Origin: Sulfurimonas sp.
GTDB taxonomy: Bacteria > Campylobacterota > Campylobacteria > Campylobacterales > Sulfurimonadaceae
Length of the DNA stretch: 64,000 nucleotides
Reading direction: 5' to 3'
Assembly: GCA_030949825.1 (NCBI GenBank)
Contig: JAUZSC010000019.1
Location: 1 to 64,000, forward strand
The notes below the pieces were generated by a model. That model ran no database searches. It had not been told where the DNA came from and saw nothing but the letters and a program-made list of their open reading frames with translations. A program made the translations under genes and the position numbers. Of this stretch, positions 8,067-16,319 are shown one piece after another; position 1 is the stretch's first letter; each line of letters starts with the position of its first letter.

Positions 8067-10363
8067 ATGATAAAAAAAAATAAAAGATTTTTTAGGCTTC
8101 GATATAAAAGAAGCAAAGTATAAACTTTCAGCCGATCCGAAGTTTGGAATCATTAGTGATGAAAAAAAAACCAGATAAATGGGTTTTTTCTACCTGTGGA
8201 TACTGTGGAGTTGGCTGTGGTCTTTACATTGGTGTTAAAGATGGAAAAGCAGTTTACACAAAGGGAAATCCTGCTCATGATGTAAATATGGGAACACTCT
8301 GTCCTAAGGGTTTAAGTGAGCATCAACTTATCAACTCTAAAGAAAGAGTTACTGCACCGCTTATAAGAAAAGAGGGAGTTTTAAGTGAATCTACTTGGGA
8401 TAAATCTTTTTCTAAGGTAGCGGATGAATTTAAAAGAATCGCAAACAAACATGGAAAACAAGCAATAGGTGTTCTCTCAACGGGGCAACTTTTAACAGAA
8501 GAGTTTTATACACTTGGAAAGTTCGTTCAACTCGGTCTTGGCACTACAAACTTCGATGGAAATACAACCTTATGCATGGCATCTGCAGTTATGGGGTATA
8601 AGCAATCCCTTGGTTCAGATGGACCAGTTGGAGCATACGAAGATTTCCAAAAAGCAAATACTATATTTTTAGTAGGTGCAAATATTTCAGATAATCATCC
8701 TATTTTAAAACTTCATTTAGCAAAAAACAAGAATAATCCTAAAATTATTGTTATCGATCCACGGTCTTCTAAGACTGCACAGATGGCTACAACATTTGTA
8801 CCCATTAAAGCTAGAACTGACTTAGCACTTTTTAATGGACTTGCATATATTGTAATCGAACAAGGTTGGGAGGATTTGGGCTATATAAAAGCTAATACAA
8901 ATGGCTATAAAGAACTTAAAAAACACCTGCAAGGTTACTCACCACAAGAAGTGGCAAACATTACGGGCATTGATGTAAAAACATTGTACGAACTCGCTAG
9001 AGAATTTGTAGCTCAAGATGCAGTCTTAACAGCATGGACCATGGGTGTAAACCAGTCTTTTATGGGAACAGACACCGTAAGTGCAATTATAAACTTACAC
9101 CTTTTAACAGGTCAGATTGGAAAAGAAGGAGCAGGTCCTTTTTCTATAACAGGACAGTGTAATGCCATGGGAACAAGAGAGTTTGGTTTTACATCTTCGC
9201 TTCCAGGATACAGAAACTTTGGAGATGCTGGGGCATTAAAAGAGTATGCGAGAATTGCAAAAGTGCCAGAAGATATAGTTCCAACTGAACGGGGTTATAA
9301 ATACGCAGAGATTATAGATGCGATAGACAGAGGTGAGATAAAAGCACTTTGGATTGTCGCAACAAACCCACTTGTAAGTTTTGTAAACCAAGACAAACTT
9401 CGTAAAACACTTGCTAAGCTTGATATTCTTGTAGTCCAAGACGCTTTTATGTCCGATACTGCCGAGATTGCCGATGTTGTTTTTTCAGCTGCAACATGGG
9501 GAGAAAAAGAGGGTGTCTATACAAACTCTGAGCGACGATGTAACCGTGCTAACAAAGCTGTGGAACCTTTAGGAAATACTAAAAGTGACTTTGATATAGT
9601 CTTAGAGTTTTCAAAGTATTTCGATGGTGTAAGTGAGCTTCTGTATCCAGAGTGGGAAAAACCACTTGATGCATTTAATGAAATGAAAGAGATTAGTCGT
9701 GGACAACTTTGTGATTATTCTGGAATGACTTATGAACTTTTAGAAGAAAAGGGCGGAATACAATGGCCTTGTAATGAAGAGCGACCACTAGGGACTAAAA
9801 GATTGTATTCTCCAGACATTGCCTTTAGAACTAAGGATGAAAAAGCAAAACTGATTTGTGCAGATTGGTTTCCAATGGCAGAACCAGTTAGTGCATCTTT
9901 TCCCGTACTTTTAAATACAGGTCGAACAGTTGAGCAATGGCATACCAGAACTAAAACACGCTCTATTGATATACTTAACGACTTGGCACCCGAATCGTGG
10001 ATAGATATAAACCCAATAGATGCTACAGCGCTTAAAGTAAAAAGTGGTGATAGAATGTCCATTTCAAGTGCAAGAGGAAGAGTAGAGGATGTAGTCGTTC
10101 GTGTAACGCAGGCTGTAAGAGAAGGAAATATATTTGTACCTTTTCATTACAATACTCAACTTGTAAATACCCTTACAAGTGAGAGTTTTTGTCCAAAGTC
10201 AGGTGAACCAAACTACAAGCAAACTGCTATTCAACTTCACTCTCGAGAAGTTCCAGATGGCTTAGTTTTTAAAGAAACTGAGATAAGTGGAGAGATAGAA
10301 CATATTAAAACAGCGTATGAAGGTATTAAGTTTGTTGAAAAAGAAAAAGTAGTAAATATCTAA
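8067..10363 (+). CDS. narB: Assimilatory nitrate reductase, molybdopterin catalytic subunit (two N-terminal frame errors)
   Basis: This cytoplasmic molybdenum enzyme reduces nitrate to nitrite. The N-terminal [4Fe-4S] motif (STCGYCGVGCG...GTLCPKG), the cysteine expected to bind molybdenum (NTTLCMASAVMGYKQSLGSDGP) and GQCNAMGTREFG are typical of NarB/NasA. The longest open frame starts at TTG 8144, but the preceding DNA encodes a consistent N-terminus, MIKKIKDFLGFDIKEAKY and on to SDEKKPDKW. That reading needs one A removed from each of two A9 runs (8072-8080 and 8162-8170). I therefore place the start at ATG 8067. There is no Tat signal. It pairs with nirA at 12624 and probably takes electrons from the iron-sulphur fusion protein upstream. 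Confidence 0.88.
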
Positions 10364-10398
10364 GTTATAATACTTAAAAAAGATTTTAAGGAATTTAG

Positions 10399-11682
10399 AT
10401 GTCTGCACTCCAGCTCATTTTTAAAGTACTCTTACCGATTGTTTTTTCAGGCATACTGATGTTTTACTTTGCATCAGAATTTGTAGAACCTGCACCTAAA
10501 AAAGAGTTGACAATTGCCACGGGTTCCAAAACGAGTAATTATTATAAAACAGCTTTAAAATACCAAGAACTTTTAGCCGCGCAAAATGTGAAGTTAAATA
10601 TCATCTCAACTTCAGGTTCTGTAGAAAATCTTGATTTAATTAATTCGGGCAAGGCAGATCTTGGCTTTGTACAAGCGGGAATCATAGATGCTAGAGATAA
10701 TGTAGATGTAGAATCTTTAGCAAGTGTTTATTATGAACCTTTATGGATTTTTTATAAAAATCATGGTTATACGATTGACTATATAGTAGAGCTTATTGGT
10801 AAAAAAATATCTATTGGAGTTAATGGAAGTGGAACACAGTATTTAGCGATACAGATGCTTATCGACAATGGGATTACAACTGATAATACTGAGATTGTAT
10901 CTTACTCGGCAGAAGAATCTAAAGAAAAACTTTTAAGTGGTGAGATAGATGCAATGTTTCTGGTAAGTTCGCCGCAGTCACAAACAGTAGCCCAGCTTTT
11001 AAGCGACCCAAGCATAGAACTACTCAGTCTAAAAAGAGTGCAAGCCTATACGCAAAAGTACAATTTTTTGTTGTCCGTTACACTGCATGAAGGTACGATA
11101 GATTTATATAAAAACCTACCATCCCAAAATAAACAGCTACTTGCGACAACTGCCAACTTAGTATGTAAAAAAGATATAAATGATGAACTTATTCGAATCT
11201 TTTTAAAGCAAATAAAAATTGTTCATAATCCTCAATCGATTTTTGAAAAAGCAAATCAATTTCCATCATTGAATCATCTTGATACATCTGCCAATGAAGA
11301 AGCACAAAATTATTTGACTAATGGAGACAGTTGGTTAGAAAGTATTTTCCCATTTTGGATAGCTTCACAAATAGATAGACTGAAGATTTTGCTTATTCCT
11401 TTACTTACCTTACTCTTCCCACTCTTTAAAGGAATTTTACCACTTTATACTTGGAGTATTCGTTCTAAAATATATAAATGGTATAAACGATTAGATAGTT
11501 TAGAATATGTAGAATCACTTTCACAAAGTGCAATAGCTGAAAATATAAAAGAGTTAGAAAGTATGAAAACAGAACTCCAAGAACAAACAAAAGTCCCCCT
11601 CTCATATAAAGGAGAGTACTATAACTTATTACTTCATATAGATTTAGTAGCTAAAGAATTAAAGTTGCGTTTAGCTGATTAA
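10399..11682 (+). CDS. TAXI-family solute-binding protein with C-terminal membrane segments
   Basis: The N-terminal 300 residues match the TAXI (TRAP-associated extracytoplasmic immunogenic) binding-protein fold. There is a membrane anchor at residues 6-24, then KELTIATGSKTSNYYKTALKYQELL, and GSVENLDLINSGKADLGFVQAG. Unlike a simple binding protein it continues after residue 310 with a hydrophobic segment (LKILLIPLLTLLFPLFKGILPLY) and a cytoplasmic helical tail. No TRAP permease gene is nearby. It lies 35 bases after narB, so it is probably in the same operon, perhaps sensing or presenting a small anion. The ligand is unknown. Confidence 0.75.
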   Translation: MSALQLIFKVLLPIVFSGILMFYFASEFVEPAPKKELTIATGSKTSNYYKTALKYQELLAAQNVKLNIISTSGSVENLDLINSGKADLGFVQAGIIDARDNVDVESLASVYYEPLWIFYKNHGYTIDYIVELIGKKISIGVNGSGTQYLAIQMLIDNGITTDNTEIVSYSAEESKEKLLSGEIDAMFLVSSPQSQTVAQLLSDPSIELLSLKRVQAYTQKYNFLLSVTLHEGTIDLYKNLPSQNKQLLATTANLVCKKDINDELIRIFLKQIKIVHNPQSIFEKANQFPSLNHLDTSANEEAQNYLTNGDSWLESIFPFWIASQIDRLKILLIPLLTLLFPLFKGILPLYTWSIRSKIYKWYKRLDSLEYVESLSQSAIAENIKELESMKTELQEQTKVPLSYKGEYYNLLLHIDLVAKELKLRLAD

Positions 11683-11969
11683 GCTTCTAGTTTAAGTTTA
11701 CCAGCCGCATAATTATGAACAAGAGCTTGAATGAGATTTTGATAGCCTATCCCTAAGTCTTTTGCCTTCGCCTTTACTATTGCTAAATCACCAACTGCGA
11801 ATCTAATGGTAGTTTGTTTTTTCTCTGTTAAAGACTTAGTATATTTAGCACTATCTTTATAGCTATTGATCTCACTATCTGTTAATGGCTTGTCTTTCCA
11901 TTGACCTGACTCTATTTCTTCTAATAATGCCAACTCCTCACCATCAAGGTGCATCTCTTCATTTTTCAT
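11679..11969 (-). CDS. Putative antitoxin, CopG/ribbon-helix-helix type
   Basis: This 96-residue acidic protein has an arginine-containing strand and two helices near its C-terminus (KQTTIRFAVGDLAIVKAKAKDLGIGYQNLIQALVHNY). That is the usual form of CopG-like antitoxins paired with BrnT-like toxins. It overlaps the toxin gene upstream by 11 bases and is downstream of it, which is the BrnT-BrnA order. The N-terminal half is acidic and presumably binds the toxin, and the C-terminal part binds the operator. Confidence 0.8.
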   Translation of the reverse strand: MKNEEMHLDGEELALLEEIESGQWKDKPLTDSEINSYKDSAKYTKSLTEKKQTTIRFAVGDLAIVKAKAKDLGIGYQNLIQALVHNYAAGKLKLEA

Positions 11970-12249
11970 CTTGGCTCTCCTTATACTCTTTGTTTAATTT
12001 CCTACTTGGAATAATTGTTTTTAAAAATATCTCTTTATCATTTTCAACAAATGGAATATAACAAATATATCCATTTAAGCGAACTATAAATATCTCTTGA
12101 TTTGGAAACTTATCAGAATTAGGATGAGCTTTTCTACCTAAAATATTTCCATTTTCTAACTCAACGAGTACTTGTTCAAAATCAAGATTTCGTTGTAGTT
12201 TTAAAAGTTGATTTTTTTCTTCATTCCATAGAATTTGTTTTATTTTCAT
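11959..12249 (-). CDS. Putative toxin, BrnT-like
   Basis: This 96-residue basic protein is the first gene of a two-gene unit with the CopG-like antitoxin. The patterns LWNEEKNQLLKLQRNLDFEQVLVELE and FIVRLNGYICYIPFVENDKEIFLKTIIPSRKLNKEY follow the BrnT/RelE-like layout: a helix, then a beta-sheet with a final conserved basic SRK stretch. BrnT toxins are ribonucleases. I assign toxin on layout and partner, not on a confirmed active site. The pair runs opposite to the nitrate genes and looks acquired. Confidence 0.7.
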   Translation of the reverse strand: MKIKQILWNEEKNQLLKLQRNLDFEQVLVELENGNILGRKAHPNSDKFPNQEIFIVRLNGYICYIPFVENDKEIFLKTIIPSRKLNKEYKESQDEK

Positions 12250-12255
12250 AGGTAT

Positions 12256-12284
12256 ATGATAGCACTTTGTATTGCTCTTGTCAA
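12256..12284 (-). promoter_or_regulatory. Sigma-70 promoter of the toxin-antitoxin operon
   Basis: On the minus strand TTGACA (12284-12279) and TATCAT (12261-12256) are separated by exactly 17 bases and end seven bases before the toxin ATG. It is one of the best matches to consensus in the window. Confidence 0.75.
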
Positions 12285-12290
12285 TACAAA
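12266..12290. promoter_or_regulatory. Palindromic operator of the toxin-antitoxin operon
   Basis: A perfect 9-bp inverted repeat, TTTGTATTG and CAATACAAA with a 7-base spacer, spans the -35 box and the spacer of the promoter. It is well placed for autorepression by the ribbon-helix-helix antitoxin. Confidence 0.6.
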
Positions 12291-12359
12291 TATATTTTTC
12301 TCGTTCTCATTCTAGAATCTTGAGGGGCGGTGCATACAAAGATAGCATAAAGAATATAA

Positions 12360-12473
12360 TCAGTAAAATAATAAGTATGAATTCCCAAGCGAAGCATGGG
12401 AACTAGAAAAGTCTGCCATTAAGCTTGAAGTCAATAAAGCTCCTAGTGTTACAAGTTTTACAATTTTAGTCAT
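12360..12473 (-). pseudogene. Small orphan signal-peptide frame running into a palindromic repeat
   Basis: The minus strand encodes 37 residues. The first 23 form a convincing signal peptide (KIVKLVTLGALLTSSLMA then DFS). The following codons are made by a palindromic repeat (12380-12404), and a TGA follows soon after. This looks like the 5' end of a secreted-protein gene cut off by the repeat. Apart from it, 12291-12623 contains no gene I can recognise. Confidence 0.4.
12380..12404. repeat. Palindromic repeat-like element
   Basis: The sequence reads ATTCCCAAGC GAAGCATGGGAAC, an imperfect palindrome able to form a stem around GAA. A related, degraded element starting CTCGTTCTCATTC and ending GGTGCATAC lies at 12299-12337. 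From memory, palindromes of this form flank transferred genes and toxin-antitoxin loci in many bacteria, but I cannot count copies outside this window. Confidence 0.45.
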
Positions 12474-12623
12474 GTGTCAATCCTATTTAATTTTTGTATG
12501 TAAATATATCTGAATATTCTTATACTAAGTCTTAATGCTTAATATATAAGCATCCCTGAGAGCTCTTTTTTAATAAAATATAGGTATTATGCTAAATATA
12601 TAAAAATATTGGAATTTTAAAAT

Positions 12624-14552
12624 ATGCAAGTACTCAAAAAAGCCTATAATTCTCGAGCTCATAAAATCAACAAAATTGAAATTATGAAAAATGAGAAAAC
12701 TCCTCAAGAAGCATACTCTCAGTTAGAAAATTATGCAAGAGATGGTTATGATTCAGTTCCTATTGAAGATAAAAAATACTTCCTAAAATGCTTTGGCATT
12801 TATGATAGACCAGCAACTCCTGGGAGATTTATGATAAAGATGCGTATTCCTGGTGGGTATTTTAATGCTGATCAGGCGCGTATGATAGGTGCGTGTTCAC
12901 AAGATTATGGTCAAGACTACATAGACTTAACAACCCGTTCTCAGTGTGAACTGCGTTACTTGAAAATCGAAGACTTACCGACACTTGTAAAAAGAATGGA
13001 CAGTGTGGGACTAAGTGCTTACCAAACTGGTGTAGATAATATTCGTGGTATTGTGACAGACCCTTTTGATGACTTAGCTTTTGACAATGTACTTCCTTCT
13101 CATAAAACACTTCTCAAAATGCAAGATATATTTTTAGAAAATCCTGAGTGGATATCAACACTTCCTAGAAAATTCAATACCTCTATTTCTGGAAATCTTT
13201 CTAACAGATGCAATGTATATGGCAATGATTGTTGTTTTGTACTCGCACAAAAAAATGCTGTATATGGATACAACTTATACCTTGGTGGTCGTGTTGGAAT
13301 GCTTGCAAAAAATGCAAATGTATTTTTAAAAGATGAATCAGAAGTGCTTCTAGCCTTCGAAACAATTATAGGACTCTTTAAAGAGTTTGGTTTTCGTGAT
13401 AACAGAAATAAAAACCGTCTTTATTTTCTCATAGAAGCTGTTGGAATGGAAGAATTTACAAAAGCTATACGAAAAAGTGCAGGTATCGAGTTTGCAAGTG
13501 CAGGTGAGACAATGACAAAGATGGATTATGTTGAACCCGACCATGGAAAGATTCAACTTCGTGATGGAACTATGGGTGTGCATGTTGTTGTACCCTCTGG
13601 AATCTTTAAGGGCTCTTCGCTCATCCAAGCAGCCGATTTAGCAGATAAGTATGGAAATGGTGAACTACGATTTGATTTGGAACAGAGTTTTTACATTATG
13701 GGTGTTAAAGATAGCGAGCCACTTTTGCAAGAGAGTTATTTTGAAGTCTATAAAAATGTAGATACACCTTACAAAAACCATCTTATAGCCTGTGCAGGAA
13801 CAGAACACTGTCCATTTGGTGTGATTGAGAATAAAAATGATGCGATTCATATGGCAGATTATTTAGCCCAAAAAGTCCCATTAGAAGGTTGTCGTGTTCG
13901 TATGTACTGGTCTGCCTGTGTAAAAGGTTGTGGTATCCATGGCTTAGGTGATATTGGTTTTGAAGGATGCAAGGCAAAGATAGAGGGTATAAATGGTCAT
14001 GGTGTACATATCTTTCTTGGTGGAAAACTTAGCGGTGAGTCTACTGAGGGTCATACTGTAATAAAATCAGCACCATTAGAATATGCAAAACTGTATGTAG
14101 AATCTTTAATGCTAGAATATAAAAGGCTCAGAAATGATGGTGAAGAGTTCGAGTCTTTTCAGCAAAGAATTTTAAGTAATTATACACGAGCTAAAGTAGG
14201 TTTTTTACTTATCTTAAAAGCTTACTTAAGAGAGAAAAATATAGATGTATTTTGTGGATTTGATAGCAAAGTCTTAACTGGAAAAAATGAAGAATTTGAA
14301 GTATTTGAACTTGGAAGAAAGCTTTATTACCAAATTACAAAAACAGAACCTTACACTTCTTATACGCATTTTGCACCTACAAACAAAAGAGAAAAGCTTC
14401 AAAATATTCGTAAGTTAGTACCCGATGTAGATGAAGTTATCGCTAGAATGTTAGAGTATATGCTCAACCCAAATGAAAGAATTCGAGCCGTTGTATTTTC
14501 AGAAATTACAGATTATATTCTTTTATATAGTATAGCTAAGAGTAGTGATTAA
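12624..14552 (+). CDS. nirA: Assimilatory ferredoxin-type nitrite reductase
   Basis: This cytoplasmic sirohaem enzyme reduces nitrite to ammonium. The sirohaem-[4Fe-4S] ligands are clear: C390-x5-C396 in CAGTEHCPFG and C432-x3-C436 in CVKGCGIHG. Both ferredoxin-like half-domains are present (PGRFMIKMRIPGGYF early, FNTSISGNLSNRCNVYGND mid). At 642 residues it is about 130 longer than typical cyanobacterial NirA, and the extra part is the C-terminal helical region after about residue 510. GGA lies about 10 bases before the chosen ATG; an internal ATG at 12684 has no ribosome-binding site. It completes the nitrate-to-ammonium pathway. Confidence 0.93.
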   Translation: MQVLKKAYNSRAHKINKIEIMKNEKTPQEAYSQLENYARDGYDSVPIEDKKYFLKCFGIYDRPATPGRFMIKMRIPGGYFNADQARMIGACSQDYGQDYIDLTTRSQCELRYLKIEDLPTLVKRMDSVGLSAYQTGVDNIRGIVTDPFDDLAFDNVLPSHKTLLKMQDIFLENPEWISTLPRKFNTSISGNLSNRCNVYGNDCCFVLAQKNAVYGYNLYLGGRVGMLAKNANVFLKDESEVLLAFETIIGLFKEFGFRDNRNKNRLYFLIEAVGMEEFTKAIRKSAGIEFASAGETMTKMDYVEPDHGKIQLRDGTMGVHVVVPSGIFKGSSLIQAADLADKYGNGELRFDLEQSFYIMGVKDSEPLLQESYFEVYKNVDTPYKNHLIACAGTEHCPFGVIENKNDAIHMADYLAQKVPLEGCRVRMYWSACVKGCGIHGLGDIGFEGCKAKIEGINGHGVHIFLGGKLSGESTEGHTVIKSAPLEYAKLYVESLMLEYKRLRNDGEEFESFQQRILSNYTRAKVGFLLILKAYLREKNIDVFCGFDSKVLTGKNEEFEVFELGRKLYYQITKTEPYTSYTHFAPTNKREKLQNIRKLVPDVDEVIARMLEYMLNPNERIRAVVFSEITDYILLYSIAKSSD

Positions 14553-15301
14553 TTTATAGTTTTGCTTATCTCAGATATTTTCTTGATATAAGCGTCACCA
14601 TAAAAAGCAATGCCAACTGAAGTGACTTGCTTGAAAAACATACTCTTTTCATCGGGGACCATAAGAACTGAATACTTGTCTTTTCCATGGTTCTTATGAA
14701 CTTCAAATGAATTTTCTCCCAAATAAAGTAGCTTATCTTTTTCTTTCATATCTACATAGGGAATTTTTCCATAGAGCAGTTTTTTACTGATTAGATTCAA
14801 GTACAAACTAAGAAAATCATTCGTCGCAAAATCAATATTTTCAGTCTTTTTTTCGCTTAGTATCTTTTCTTCTTCTGTAAATGTCATAGAAATTGGATTA
14901 AAGGTATTTGTGATTTGGGAAGAGTCTGTGATTTCTGTTTTAAAAATAGTTTTTTTATCGTAATTGAAAATATAAATTCTCGTTCTTTTATAATCAGCTT
15001 TTGAAGTGATTCGCGTAAATTTAAGTGGTAAATAAACACCATCTTTTATATTTCCCTCACTAATAAATGTGTCAGTTCTGTTAGAAGAAAGAAATTTAAC
15101 GAGTCCAATACTTGTCGTTGTCGCTTGTATTTTATATGTTTTTTTATCAATATTTTCTTCAAGTTTAAGTTCTACATAACCGATTTGACCGTAGATAGAG
15201 ATGCCACTTTCATATTTTACTTCTTTTATGGAAGTGAGTGCAAGTAAGGAGAGTTTTAAGCTTAAAATGAGTAATAAGTATTTCATAAGGCATTTTACCA
15301 T
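14549..15301 (-). CDS. DUF3108-like secreted protein
   Basis: This protein of about 250 residues begins with a signal peptide (KYLLLILSLKLSLLALTS) and is rich in beta strands. Its pattern (GQIGYVELKLEENI..YKIQATTTSIGLVKFLSSNRTDTFISEG) suits DUF3108 proteins, which are probably periplasmic or outer-membrane linked. Function is unknown. ATG at 15286 is an alternative start that puts the signal peptide at the N-terminus. It is convergent with nirA, overlapping its end by four bases, and divergent from pyrH. Confidence 0.65.
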   Translation of the reverse strand: MVKCLMKYLLLILSLKLSLLALTSIKEVKYESGISIYGQIGYVELKLEENIDKKTYKIQATTTSIGLVKFLSSNRTDTFISEGNIKDGVYLPLKFTRITSKADYKRTRIYIFNYDKKTIFKTEITDSSQITNTFNPISMTFTEEEKILSEKKTENIDFATNDFLSLYLNLISKKLLYGKIPYVDMKEKDKLLYLGENSFEVHKNHGKDKYSVLMVPDEKSMFFKQVTSVGIAFYGDAYIKKISEISKTIN

Positions 15302-15333
15302 AAGATAATAGCTACTTCAAAGGAAAACTTAAG

Positions 15334-15339
15334 TATAAT
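15334..15339 (+). promoter_or_regulatory. Probable -10 box for the pyrH operon
   Basis: TATAAT lies 28 bases before the pyrH ATG, and AAAAAGGTGG just before the start is the ribosome-binding site. Confidence 0.5.
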
Positions 15340-15354
15340 TCACAGATTTTATAA

Positions 15355-16077
<723 letters not shown>

Positions 16078-16092
16078 ATTAAAGGAAACAAC

Positions 16093-16314
16093 TTGAAAAC
16101 AGAAGAATTAACAGCAAAAATATTAAGAGACAATCCTCATATGGATAACTACCAACTAGCAATAGCTTTAGCAAAAAGAACAGATGAACTTTTAAATGGT
16201 ACTCTTAGTAAATTAAACATTGATCCAAAAAGTATCAAAGCAGCAGACTTAGCTTTAATGGAAATCGCTGAAGGGCTTGTTAAAATCAAAGGTTTTGTGG
16301 ACATAGAGAAGTAA
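16093..16314 (+). CDS. rpoZ: RNA polymerase omega subunit
   Basis: This 73-residue protein starts at TTG behind AAAGGA. The pattern KTEELTAKIL...YQLAIALAKRTDELLNG...ALMEIAEGLVKI corresponds to the short Campylobacterota form of omega, which helps assemble the polymerase. Its position between pyrH and the (p)ppGpp gene supports the call. Confidence 0.9.
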   Translation: MKTEELTAKILRDNPHMDNYQLAIALAKRTDELLNGTLSKLNIDPKSIKAADLALMEIAEGLVKIKGFVDIEK

Positions 16315-16319
16315 TTTAA

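Noticed and set aside
8144..8146. TTG as the start of the nitrate reductase
   Set aside because: The upstream DNA encodes a fitting N-terminus from ATG 8067 with two A9 run corrections, and no ribosome-binding site precedes the TTG.
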